From: Poronia punctata
Taxonomy: Eukaryota > Ascomycota > Sordariomycetes > Xylariales > Xylariaceae
Direction: 5' to 3'
Assembly (NCBI GenBank): GCA_022579005.1
Contig: MU401481.1
Location: 124,001-188,000 of the forward strand
DNA: 64,000 nucleotides
This document shows, one piece after another, positions 48,466 to 60,609 of this stretch. The position numbers were made by a program, and so were the translations under genes. Below the pieces are notes generated by a model. It was not told the DNA's origin and searched no databases. It saw only the letters and a list, made by a program, of their open reading frames with translations. Each line of letters opens with the position of its first letter. Positions within the stretch are counted from its first letter, which is position 1.

Positions 48466-49439
48466 GCTCTGCCACGCAGTATGGCTCCCCCCCCCTCTTT
48501 GTTATCCAGACGCGTGTAACCACCGGCTGTGCCTGCCATCGCTTCCGGCCCCGATATTGCCCGAAAACCCCGACACTGACGTTTGAGTAGTGGTTAGTAC
48601 CATATCTCTTATCGTAAAATTTGGCTTTATTTCCTTGCTTTGATGGCCCTGACAAGGCATCCTTGTCGTTGAATCATTTTCGTTAACACCCCTGATCTAC
48701 AGGCTTTTTTCTAACTGTATGGTCATGTAAATTTAGGACATTGACCGCCACTACATAAACCGGTTCGGCGACCCAGTCAACTAGCCACATATAAAATAAC
48801 CAGGCAACATTTATTTGGAGGTAGAAAGGACATTACAGTAAGAAAGAAGGAGAACCGGAAAACCATAACCAGAATGAGAGAGGGGGTCGGGGGTTATAGG
48901 GAATACCTATTTACGCACACAACGTATATATCTATTCTACCTATCTTATCTCTTCGTACGCAAATATCGTGTGATGACATCTGATATCTGATATCTGATA
49001 TCTGATCTGTCCTGCCCACTGCAATAGTCTGTCTGTCCTTACTGTGCTCAAGTCCCAAAGATTACCTACTTTCTACTAACTATATTCCTGAAAAAAAAAC
49101 CGGGTTGTAATCGGTAGTGATTCATAATACATCTATCTATCTGCCCTCAAACTTGTACATGGGCTCAAACTTTTATTCCATTTCAGATATCTCGTCATGA
49201 TGTATTTTATTCATATTCGACATGGCAGCCGCCTTTCATTTGTTTGAGCGTGTCGGAACCACCCAACTATCTTATATTACGACCTATGGATCTTCTTTCG
49301 GGATAGTTTTTACCTCTACCCTTGATCTTGTTTAAGGAGCCCAATCCACCAAGCATAGCATCCCGCGCTATAAGGCCAAGCACCTCGCGTTCGAGACATC
49401 TCGCGGAAACGAAGTGGGAAAAACGGAACTAGAGTCACA
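48466..49439. other. convergent 3' flanks with a 7-bp tandem repeat
   Basis: Lies between the convergent LONRF and THOC1-GUK stops. It holds the CTGATAT repeat at 48979-49008 and no recognisable gene. Confidence 0.55.
48979..49008 (+). repeat. 7-bp tandem repeat, about 4 copies
   Basis: Unit CTGATAT repeated in a row, ending in CTGATCTG at the right border. Confidence 0.8.
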
Positions 49440-52129
49440 CTATTCACCATCGACTTTCATCTCGGTGTCCTCCCCATTGGCCGCCGCTTCGACAACACCG
49501 TTTGTCTCGGCGGTTTGGTATATGAATTCCTCCAACGTCTTGTACGCGGTTTCCAGATCATCGCTGGTTATGACTTTCTCGTAAAGATCGCTAGAGCTTG
49601 ACGCTTCGATATCTTTATGGGCATCTTTAAGTTCGCGCTGTATGTCGTCCTCGGAAAGACCTGGCTTCTTTTTCCGCAGACGAGCCTCGAGTTCTTCTAG
49701 ATTGGGCGGAGAGATGAAGACGATTCTGGCTGAGAAACCGTATTCTTTCGCCATTTGAGCGGCCTGCCGATAAAAAAGAAATTAGTATATCCATGTGTAT
49801 ACAGCATTGTAGGGGTATGATGGGGTATATAACATAGGGAATAGATGGCCAAACTAACCTCTGGAGCGAGTTGGATGACGGCAATCTTGCCGGATTCTTC
49901 TAAACCATTGACAAGTGTCCTGCTTGTTCCGTAATCAACGCCGTCCGAGTTGCTGTATTCGAGAAGATAATCCCCATCTCTCATGGTATTGAAAGCTTTT
50001 GTGTCCACAAAGTGGAAATCTTGACCGTCGACTTCGCCCTCCCTTGGGCTTCGGGTAGTATGTCGTATCACTCTTTCAAAAACGCCCTGCTGTCTATCCA
50101 GGAGCATCGTCACAAGCGTTGATTTACCAACACCGCTTGGCCCCGACAGAATGATCGGTTTTGTGTTCTCCGGACGCTGTCCCGTGACTTCTTCTTGGCG
50201 CGTTTCTTCGGCATCTAATTCCTGGAAGATCGCATCCGTTTTCTTCCAGTCTTCTATTTTATCAAAGGTGGAAAGCTTTGTCCGCCGCGCGATCCTCAAG
50301 GCTCTCCAGGTTAAGCTAGCCCTTGCTTCTAGGAGTTGGGTTTTTTCCTTCTCGTTCTTTGCAAAGTCAAGATCGAGCTCATTGGCGGCAAGCTTGTCCT
50401 TGAATTCTGATAGATCGGGAAGCTTCCACTTGGCAGGGTCCTTCAGCTCTTCCAACGCCCGTGGGCTGTCTTTCTCGTCCATGAAGGCCAGAGACAGCGA
50501 GTTCAATCCTGCTTTGGGTCTCCTGCTGGTGGCAAGTCGTTTCGCGTTGGCTTTTGCTTCGTTGAATTCGGCTGGGGTGACAGACGGCCTTTCGATGGGC
50601 GGGCAGTTTTCGACTTTCCAGCGAACCCAGCCCTTGTCTCTTGATATGACACTCTCGACGGCTCTCAAGAAGAAAAACCCGTCCAGATCTGCCGTGATAT
50701 AACTCGTTATCCGGTCTTTCATGCCCCTCGCCCACTTTGCCTGTTGCAAGCGTCAGCGTATGGCGCGAAATAATTCTGATGTTACCTTACGTCTTCTTCC
50801 AAAAGGTTCTTATCGGCGTAGACAACCGAACGGTTTTGCTGAACGTTGGCGATTTTTGCCCTAGCCTGCGGCGTCAGAGACAAAAGGAAGTCTAGTATTA
50901 TGAATGCTTGTATGAGGATGTGACGCCGGAAATAGAGATCGCTGATCTGAATGGAGGTTAGTCGTGCTTCAAACTCCTGTGGAACAGTATATAAGGGTAC
51001 CTCTAATTCAAACAGTTCTCTGCTAGTGAGATATTTATGGTTATTATTAGTACTCCGTAAATCCTCGCTCGCTCCTGTGGCTTTCCTCTTTTGCGGAATC
51101 GTCTTATTATCATCGGGACCTTTGGTGTTCTTCTGAGCCTTCTGCACTCTCTCGAATGCGTTCATGGTTGCCTCTATGCCGGCCCTGAATCTGACAAGCT
51201 CGGCCGGTTCGAAAAGGGTGGTAGGCTGACTGAAGAAACGCTGCAGGGACCAAAATACGGGGTATAGCGCATCGGTATCTATGGGCTTTTCGGATGTGGA
51301 TTTGTTCTTAGCATCGAAAGAAACTGTCTTGGCTGTGGTCTTCTCCGCCTTTGAGTCGTCGCCTTCCGTATCGACGTCCATTTTCTCACCAGAAGCGACA
51401 TCTTCAAAATTAGTAACATTTTCTACGTGGTATTCTCCGCGCAAGTTCACCGAGCTTCTATCCCCGGGTGGAATGCTCTGAAACATAAAGATATACACAC
51501 GGCCGCAAAACGCGGCATCTTCAGCACGTGATAGCCTTCTTAGCAAGTCGTTGCAGGATCTCAAAATCACAAGTGATTTTTGCTTCAGATTCTTGGCTGT
51601 GATTCGTTCGCGTCTCGACTCAAGAAAATCGAAGACTTTGCGGCAACCGTTGACGGTCTGACTGTCAAGCAGTTCTTCGACAAGCCAGAAGAGAAGGGCC
51701 GGGTCGCATTGCTCGTTATCGGACAGGACGGAGAGCAGGTCGAAGAGGTTCCATACTCGGACAAACTCGAGAGCGTCGATAGACGTGGTAGCCTAATGAA
51801 GCTGAAGTTTTAGCTGCGCGGTTGAATAGAGGGGGGAGCGAGATGAATCATACAATTATAGAGCTGAAGATCCTACGAGCAGCGGTCTCAACGGCGGCGT
51901 ACAGCCTGACCTTATCCAGGTCCCTGGCCTGTGGGACATGGTCTGGCGCGCCGGTCGAAAATATGTTGGACAAACGGTTGATGAAATCGTTGAAATGTGA
52001 CTTGGTGAGAGGTGGTTCGATCGTTGAGGCGGGCTTGATCGTTTGCGCATGTGACAATGCGTCCTCTAAGACGCCCGTCACGGCTAATACTTGGGGCACT
52101 TCATCTTCCGTAGCCGTAACTGAAGGCAT
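49440..52129 (-). CDS. THO complex subunit 1 fused to a guanylate kinase domain
   Basis: Four exons on the minus strand, 52129-51854, 51792-50791, 50740-49859 and 49763-49440, all joined in phase 0, give 827 residues. Residues about 20-600 match THOC1/Hpr1: PALLFWLVEELLDSQTVNGCRKVFDFLESRRERIT, LVILRSCNDLLRRLSRAEDAAFCGRVYIF, ELFELEVPLYTVPQEFEARL and AKWARGMKDRITSYI. THOC1 is a core subunit of nuclear THO, which couples transcription to mRNA export. From about 617 a guanylate kinase fold follows without an intron at the joint: PIILSGPSGVGKSTLV (P-loop), RHTTRSPREGEVDGQDFHFV (GMP loop), LLEYSNSDGVDYGTS and ARIVFISPPNLEELEARLRKK. The loop that is IDMQG-like in yeast Guk1 reads VIQLAPEAA, so activity is doubtful. 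The acidic tail ends DTEMKVDGE. Divergent from aquarius. Confidence 0.9.
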
Positions 52130-53031
52130 CGTGGATTCGCGCGATAGTTAAAAGCTTTATTTAACCCACGGATTCTTCCGGCCCCGGTATGTATAATATA
52201 TCGAGATAAAACTAAGCGAGGGTTGCGCGATGCGAAATGGAATTCTGTAATCGGTTGTTACAAAAGTATAGTGATAGATGAAAGGACCTGGATGGTCGGC
52301 ATGTCGGCTGGTCTTGACAAGACTTTTACTGCCTCCTCGACTTCTGTTCGCGGTTTGTTAGTCAAGCTCTTGCAAGCTGTCGTCCGATTGCCTTTGTTCT
52401 TAAAATCAGCAGGAGAGCGTGGGAGGTAGGTACGAAACATATTACACTGTAGATACTTGGTACCTCAGAAATGTACGTGTGCGAGTAGCTACTTGTACCA
52501 GTAGAGGAAACTTTAAGCCCGTTTCATAATGGTATTTTGGAGCTCTAAACTTGAAATGGCCTAGCCTCTCTTAATACTTTGCGGCGTGTACCCACATTAC
52601 CACATGTATGTATGTGGGTACCCAGGGACTTGGATAGAATAAGAATACTTTACTACCTATATTAGGACTAGGACCGTGGCTTAAACAGCTCGGAATTTGA
52701 TACCTATTACCACTTAGGTGTGCTAGGTACCTATCTACAGCGCCGGTGTAGGCTGCTTAGCGCGACAAGGAGACGCGACAAGGGGCAGAGACACGCTTGG
52801 CTAGTTTTGTTCCACAAAATCTATTGGATGCTCTCGGCTTATCTACTCGTACGTATTTACTGTGTAAAGTACCTCCAGGTTTACTTTTTTCTTATGACGT
52901 TCCTCCGAGTTGACACGCGGCCAGCCTCCTCCCAAACAGCCTACCCAGTACAAGCCTAGAACCTCTCAGGTCGCAATCGCACCGTCGCTAATTGTATAGA
53001 AAGGGCAGAAGCTGTGGACAAGTCCACAACC
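52130..53031. promoter_or_regulatory. shared upstream region of THOC1-GUK and aquarius
   Basis: About 0.9 kb separate the divergent starts of two mRNA-processing genes. It includes the 10-bp inverted repeat at 52588-52621 and many GGTACCT/AGGTACC words around 52420-52740. Coordinated expression is inferred from layout only. Confidence 0.5.
52588..52621. repeat. perfect 10-bp inverted repeat, 14-nt loop
   Basis: GTACCCACAT at 52588-52597 is exactly complementary to ATGTGGGTAC at 52612-52621. Confidence 0.65.
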
Positions 53032-56000
53032 ATGCCGAATGCGAAACGTCTGAAGAGCGGCGCCAAGGCTGAGGCTCGCGACAAACCTCCTACGAGACCA
53101 ACCGTTGCCGACTTGGAGGGTGAATCCGAATTTGCCCAACTAGCAAAAAAGCATTGGCTGAAGACGTCGAAAAGGGCCACCAAGGTCAAAGTCAAGAACG
53201 ACGTCATCAAGAAGGATATATGGGATGTGTTAGAGAAGGATGCCTTCCCATATAAGTCATTACTAGTCCTTGAAGGATTGCAGACTTTAGAAAGGTATGA
53301 GTTCCGTTTTTATTTTCTGTTAGCATCGTGTCATACAGTAGTTCTAACATATAACGTTCAAGCTATCTCTGGCCCGGATACTCCGAAGACTCGTCCAACT
53401 TCCACGTCCTGTTAATCGCCTTGATAACAAATGTCAAGGCCAGAGAGCGACTCGAGACCTGGAGCATATTCGAAAACCGGCCGGCCGAGTTTTCGAGTCT
53501 CTTCACTCGTATTCTATCCATGGGTCTGGACCACACCCTGGCTCTGACCATTCGAACACAGTTGTTGAATTTCATGATATATGCCTTCCAGAGTCTTGAT
53601 TGGACCAGTGTAAGGAAAGAGTGCGCGCCACTCGTCTCCATTGGTATCTGGCATAATCTTTCATCCGAAACGAAGCGCGAGACGACATTAGGACAATCCA
53701 CTCAACTCAGAAAATCATGGAAAGCGGCCGGCAAGCGATATGATTCGGCCGACGATACTACGAAGGCCCGGTTACGTTTCGAGAGAGCTTGGTTATACAC
53801 ACTGACACTGGATTTTATACGGTTACTCCATGACGTGAATAGCACTCGAGAGCATGTGCTGTACTGCGAGCGCTTCGTCGAGTTCACCTCGGACCTGTTG
53901 AGCCAGCTGCCTACACGACGATACGTAAACACACTACTACAGGACCTGCATATTTTACCAGCTTTGCGGCTTTCTCGTATGTTCAATGACGAAGACAACG
54001 CCCTGCTCCGCGACCAATGTGCCCTTCTAAGCCATTACGTGCATTTCTCAATTGACGACCAGACCGGCGCACAACATAGCCGATCCGAAGCTTACGACCG
54101 GCATTGCGCCGAACTTGCAAAGTTGCAGCGGGTTGCCCTACGCCATTTCAAGGAGAAGCTCACCGTCCTAGCACTGTCAAACTACGGCTCTATCGACAGA
54201 AGAAACGAATTAGAAAACCTCCTCGAAAACTTGACAGACGATGAACTGACGAGACTCGCATCCCTTCTTCAACTCCGCACTGTCTATCCCGAGTCCGTCA
54301 ACGTACGGGTTGATAGGAGTTTCTTAATGGAGGTGGTCCTGTCGACGTTTGAGAAGCGCAAAACTTTTCAAGATGTTGCACGAGACCTGAGCATCCTTCC
54401 TACTGAGGAGAGTCTCTTTGACCAGAGCCTTTTAAGGACGGATAATTATGATGGATCGCGACCGCTTGCATTGCCGAAGCTGAAGCTCCAGTATCTTTCT
54501 GTGGGTGACTTCTTATGGAGATCTCTAGTGCTTTGCCGGTGCGAGTCTTTTTATGGGATACGAAAGGACATCAGTGACGTATTACGACGTCTGAAGCCGG
54601 AAGTACGACGCACTGGAGAGACCGGGTTCTCTGGGTCGTCACGAATGGCATTGCCTATTTCCCGGCCTTCCATACTGGAAGTTGTGCCGCCGCTCGTAGG
54701 GGACGATAAGCCGTCGGTCGTCCGAGCAGAGATCACATTGGACTTTCGCCGATTAGCTGATCGGATCAGGCGAGAATGGGATTCTCTCCGGCCCGATGAT
54801 GTAGTGTTCCTCGTTGCGGTGGACGCTACCGCACAAAATGCTCTGGCGAACGGAAGCAGTAGTAACATCTCGGAAGCCCAGAAACTTGGGCTTATCACCG
54901 TCCGTACAGCCGAGGTCGCCCAGATCCTAGACGACAAAGGAAAGTCCATAAGGGATCCCTCTGCATATTTCAGCGGCCCGAATAGGTCACCGGCCCGGAA
55001 GATGCAGCTTCGGCTTGATCCGAAAATGTACAAGGCGGATATGGAAAGGACGTCAAGAGGTAAACCTGACGTGTACGAGCGTATCAACCTGATCATTCGC
55101 CGAAGCGGCCGAGAAAACAACTTCAAACCTGTGCTGGAGTCCATCCGTGCACTTGCACTCTCCGAGGTCCCGTTGCCTTCATGGTTGCACGAAAACTTCC
55201 TCGGTTATGGAGACCCGGCGGGTGCCACCTATAAGCATTTGCCCAACCGAGTGGGCAAGATTGACTTCAGGGACACGTTCCTGGACTGGCAACACCTTGT
55301 AGAGAGCCTCCCCGGGAAGATTGTCGAGCCTGGCTTCGAAGTGTCCAGTAGCTTCGGTCCTCCCTACGTTTTGGAGTCGCTGGACAAAACGCCCAAGGAG
55401 ACTTTCTCAAAGGGATCTAAGAAGAGAAGGCGGGATGCTGAGCCGGCTATGCTTGCGGAGATAGAAACTTACAAGGTTTCGACATACAAACCTCCGAATC
55501 TAGGCCCTTATCCTGTTGACGCGCCGAAGCTGAACAAAGTCCGCTTTACGGCGGCCCAAGTGGACGCCATTATGTCCGGGACCCAACCAGGTCTGACTGT
55601 AATTGTTGGTCCGCCAGGAACGGGAAAGACCGATGTGGCGACACAGATTATCAACAATATCTACCACAACTTTCCCGAGCAGCGGACACTCTTGATCGCG
55701 CATTCCAATCAAGCCTTGAACCAGCTCTTTGCCAAGATTGTGGCTTTAGACATCGACGAGCGACATTTGCTGCGCCTCGGCCATGGCGAAGAAGAACTGG
55801 ACACCGAGGGAAATTTCAGTAAACACGGGCGAGTCGAGTCCTTTCTGGAGATCAGAGATCGGTACCTGTTGGAAGTCAATCGCTTGGCGGCTAGTATGGG
55901 TGCTCCCGGCGCTCATGGCAACTCTGCAGAGACTGCTGGCTACTTCAACTCGGTGTATGTTCAGCCTACCTGGAAGAAGTTCACCGAGGTCGTCAACGAC

Positions 56001-57480
56001 GAAAACTCGTCGGCTGCGGATATCATACAAGCATTCCCCTTCCACAGTTTTTTCTCCGATGCGCCGCAGCCGCTCTTTCCAAGCGAGGACGACCGATCGG
56101 CAGTCGTAGAAGTCGCTGAAGGCTGTTATCGTCATGTATCAAAGATGTTTTCTGAGCTCCAAGACGTGCAGCCTTTCGAAATCCTACGGCGCGACCGTGA
56201 CAAGGCCAACTACCTGCTTACGAACGAAGCTCGCATAATTGCCATGACTTCAACGCATGCTGCTATGCGACGGACCGAGATTGCATCCTTGGGATTTCAC
56301 TATGACAACGTCGTCATGGAAGAAGCCGCGCAGATCACCGAGATCGAGAATTTCATTCCTTTAGCTATGCAAAAACCCACGCAGGGGCAGATGGCGCTTC
56401 AAAGAGTTGTTCTCTGTGGTGATCACTATCAAAACTCGCCTGTCATCCAGAGTCTCGCGTTCCGACATTATGCGAACCTCGAACAGTCATTATTTTCCAG
56501 ACTAGTCCGTTTGGGCATACCGGTGATCACTCTTGACCAACAGGGTCGCGCGCGTCCATCGATTTCGAAACTTTACCAATGGCGATATCCCCGCCTCGGA
56601 AATCTGCCGCATGTCGAGAGCCTCAGGGAGTTCCAGACGGCCAATGCCGGGTTCAAATACGACTACCAGTTCATCAATGTGCCGGATTATAAAGGCCGTG
56701 GAGAGCTTGAGCCGACACCTCACTTCATCCAAAATCTGGGCGAGGCTGAATATGCGGTTGCGATATATCAGTATATGCGACTGCTTGGCTATCCCGCCTC
56801 AAAGATTAGCATATTGACTCCGTATGCTGGCCAGAGAGCACTGATCAGGGACGTCTTGGGCGTTCGGTGCGCGAACGAATCTATTTTCGGTATGCCCAAG
56901 ATCGTCACGACTGTTGATAAATATCAGGGCGAACAGAATGACTGTAAGTCCCTGTCCCTACATGAGCTTAACGTGAAGATGCCATTGGACTAATCAAACC
57001 TCAGACATTATTCTATCGCTCACGCGTACATCAAGGGTGGGTTATCTTCGAGACATCCGGCGACTTACTGTGGCACTTTCTCGTGCCCGTCTTGGTTTGT
57101 ACATCCTCGGCCGCAGAGAAGTATTTGAAACATGTTACGAGCTTCAATCTGCGTTTGAGATTCTATTCCAGCGCCCGGACAAACTGGTGCTATCGACCGG
57201 CGAGATGTGGCCGTCGAACCGCATCTTAGCCGAAGAAGAGGGGACAACGGCGCCGAACGAAGCTACTATGGAAGGCGTGGAGCACCTCGGCCAATTTGTA
57301 TACGAGATGACGATGTCGAGGATTAAGCAGCTACGCGCGGAGCAAGGACTCCCGGCAGCGGAACCCGACGATGCACAGCTGAAGCCGATCCAAGAAGCTG
57401 ATGAAGCACAGTATGTGGGGGCTGCCAGTGATGAAGAAGATGAAGTACAGGAGGAGTTACCACAAGAATCTGGTGACTAA
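53032..57480 (+). CDS. aquarius/Cwf11-type intron-binding RNA helicase
   Basis: Exons 53032-53294, 53363-56943 and 57005-57480 give 1439 residues; an in-frame ATG at 53014 would add six. The N-terminal half is the helical aquarius scaffold (FAQLAKKHWLK, then LESYLWPGYSED and a long armadillo-like region). The C-terminal half is an SF1 Upf1-like helicase: VGPPGTGKTDVATQ at about residue 836, VVMEEAAQITEIENF near 1073, LCGDHYQNSPV (motif III), LDQQGRARPSISKLYQWRYP near 1146, TVDKYQGEQNDYIILSL near 1274 and LTVALSRARLGLYILG. The ITEIE and KYQGEQND motifs are specific to aquarius. The protein joins the spliceosome and contacts the intron upstream of the branch point. The C-terminus is acidic. Both introns have clear GTATGA/GTAAGT donors and close in frame. 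Confidence 0.94.
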
Positions 57481-60400
57481 GGCCAAAGACTAGCAATTTC
57501 TGACAACCTCGGCCGCCGAACAACTTACATTGCATCACGTTCGGACCAATCCATGGTACGGTAGTCGAGGCCTCGAACCATTTTGTTCTTGTTGCTTTAT
57601 AATTATACTGTATATACATGACAGTAGCGGGCTTTGGCTGATGAAAATGATGAAAAGAGCCACTTGTTGGTTTGTTTGATGCTAAAGTGGTTTATGATAA
57701 CGCCTATCCCGTGCGAGGCGCCGAGGCTTGAGGACGCAAGAATAGCTTAAGCAACGAGGACAACCACGAATGTATGACTTGTCGAGGTCGCTCAAATATG
57801 CCCGTCTTATTTGTGCTCGGACGGCACAATTGAACTCAACGTGCGTTTTTGGGATCGAAGGCCAACCTACCTTATATAGATAGGGCAAAGCCCAAACAAG
57901 ACATGAGATCTCCCGGTGCGCATACCGCATATGCTCAGATCCGCCACGTGGAAAAAGATCATCAAAAACATGGCGTTGAGGACATTGACACATCCATCAG
58001 TCATCATATCAATATTTCGCCTACAAGTATATGTGTTCCAGTACATCATGGCGTAGCAGCTTTCTGTTCTCTTGGGGGGTTGTATTAAATCAAGGGAGAG
58101 CTAGGCAAACAAAACTCAAACCTCCGGTTACATATCAGTTGATTATATTCCAACGTGCAACCTACCTAGGTACCTACACAAGGTACCAACCTACGTATCT
58201 CCCTAGACACGTCCCAACACCGGCATTTCTCCGGTCCTTCTAATCTCCAAGCTTTTATTCTGAGCTTAAACAACCCTTTTTAACCGCACACATAAAAAAG
58301 GGAGCCCTTGAAAATGAGCAACGGAGCATTTTCATCCATTTCCCACATTCCGGGGTCGGGGTAGCTCCACCTATGTGTCAGCTAGGTTATCAGTATCGTA
58401 ACGCGGGGTCTGAGCACTCTGTGAATCATCTAGGTTAGGTACTCGTACCTACTTCTTATCTGGCAACACGTCAAGCATTCCGTTTCTCAGTAAAAGAATT
58501 TCCTCTTATATTTCAAACTTGCTTTTATGCTTCTAGTCCGGGATAAAGGTAATAAGAACAGACTAGTAGCCACAACTAACCACAAGAAGATTATTTTTCA
58601 TACTACCTACACGTAACTTGACCCTGTGGAGATTCAGTTGCAAGAGAAGAGACGGTGACATGAAAACCGTATCTGAGCAATAATTCTCCTAGTAGAGTAA
58701 AGATTCTGCGGCTTTTCAAGATCCGCGACATCTTATTTATCCCTTACAACTAGAGAATCTATCTACTTGCCATTACCGTTAACATGCCAATTACCATTAC
58801 AATGTTACAGCAATGGAATGTATGTAGACCCCAGAAATACCTACTGATTTGCAGTTTGGCTGGGTACCTACGTTTCTAAAATTAGATACATCATGTACCT
58901 ACCTCTTTACTCTGAGAGGTCCTCTCCAGCTTTAAAACGGTGGTTGCCAGCTGTTGCCGTCTAACCCTAGCGATTCCAAAAGGCGGGCATGAACAAGGTT
59001 GTGTGGTAGGTCTAGAGCTCTACGTCTAGGCGTACGCACAAAAGGGACGAGGTGAATATCCTGCTAACCTCAGGTACATTCTCCTGTATTTTTGGGGGAA
59101 ACTTGGAATGGGAATGCATCTGAACACCTACCTAAGTTTTAGACCTTATATATCTGTGCAGTACTTTTTGTCTATTATACGAATAGCTTGGGAGTAAATG
59201 GTAGACTAGGTAGGTATTACTCTGTTGCCTTACAAACAACAGTAAATACCTACATAGCTTTTGACTTTGGCACTGATCTTTGGGGTCACAGCCGTTTAGG
59301 GCCTGGTGTCTGACTCAATGGTATTTTGACACATTGCTTGACTAAACGTTGACAAACGATAAATTGTCACTGGCCGCCTTGTATATCAGTCCATATATAT
59401 CCCAGTAGGGATCTGACTAACAGTAAAGTAATCTCTGGAGTTTGATATCCACACAAAGCTGTGCAGCAAGGGGCATGCCTAGATGGAATTTGTATCCGCG
59501 TACGTATGCTGATATCAGTGATATGTGTGTAGATACATTGGAGTTGACCATGAATATACGGTTTTCTGATTTAATCTGCGCTTAATAGACAAACAATGAA
59601 TAGGTACTTATCTCAAATGTGAATATTTGTCTCTAAATACCAATATTCTCTGTCATGCTGTTATGACAATGATAGCAAGTACATTTTAACACTTATGCTC
59701 TTAGCTGACTCATAATTATAGCTTTGCTGTAAATACCTACACCTATAGGTGCGCATGTCCTACGGGTACATTAGTAGGTCAGTCAAGTGTCTCTTGGTAT
59801 TGTCATTTGAATAACACTGCTTGTCTGTGTAGTAGGGATAATGGCCACTCTATTTCAGACAGATTATATAGACCATTGTCTAGATATATGTAGATATTTA
59901 ATAGCACTCAGGGTTAGATCTTTGCAATGTGGAGAATAACATAGACTGGTAAAGGGCAATGACGGGTAAGGTGACGATGGTGTCTGGTTAGGATCTGTCC
60001 CTGTTTTTAGCAGCATTCTCTTAGGCTCACGAGTTGTCTACACATACACGTACACGTACAATACAATCCCAAGATAGGGGACGGACATCTTACGTTCCTA
60101 TGGGAGACAGAAAGCATTGAGGCACCCCATGTAAGTACCATCTTTACCAGATTGCCCTAATTCCTCAAAGCAAGTACCTACATGTACTAAGAGCCATACC
60201 AATAGGGTACATGGTATTTCCTCCCTACTGGTAGGTATTCCCCCCATTCTACCTGCACACGGCAGGTACGTGTACACGTACTCTTTCTATGTATATATGT
60301 ACTCGTCATAAATGTACATACGAGTACCCAATGTTTCTAGCTATTAGCATTTAGATAGCACCTATTGGCGGATGTAGCCACTGTACCAACTTTACTGTAG

Positions 60401-60606
60401 ACACTGTAGCCATGGCACACAATGGCAGACGCATGAGATTCTTGACACTCAATGAACATAAAATCCAGGCAGTTGCTACCTGGAGACAGACAATACTCTA
60501 CATAAATACAGTGTGGGTAGACCTCGACCTCATGAGCTGGAAACCTTGGAAGCTAGCGACCCAGCGATTCAACCTGTAGTGGCACCCCCCAGTCTTTTCG
60601 CCTTCT
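57481..60606. other. 3.1 kb intergenic region
   Basis: It follows the aquarius stop and precedes the eIF4G leader. AT-rich in 58560-59950, with many TACCTA/TAGGTA words and a CCTACCTAGGTACCTAC stretch at 58160-58176. A minus-strand open frame of 103 codons at 57682-57993 has no recognised domain. I see no supportable gene. Confidence 0.5.
60266..60281. repeat. 16-bp perfect palindrome
   Basis: GTACGTGTACACGTAC is its own reverse complement. Directly to its left ACCTGC/GCAGGT (60251-60267) forms a second short inverted repeat. Confidence 0.7.
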
Positions 60607-60609
60607 ATG

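Noticed and set aside
50151..50702. 183-codon plus-strand frame
   Set aside because: Antisense to THOC1-GUK exon 3, Ser-rich shadow.
54551..55144. 197-codon minus-strand frame
   Set aside because: Antisense to the long aquarius exon; no domain and codon use mirrors the sense gene.
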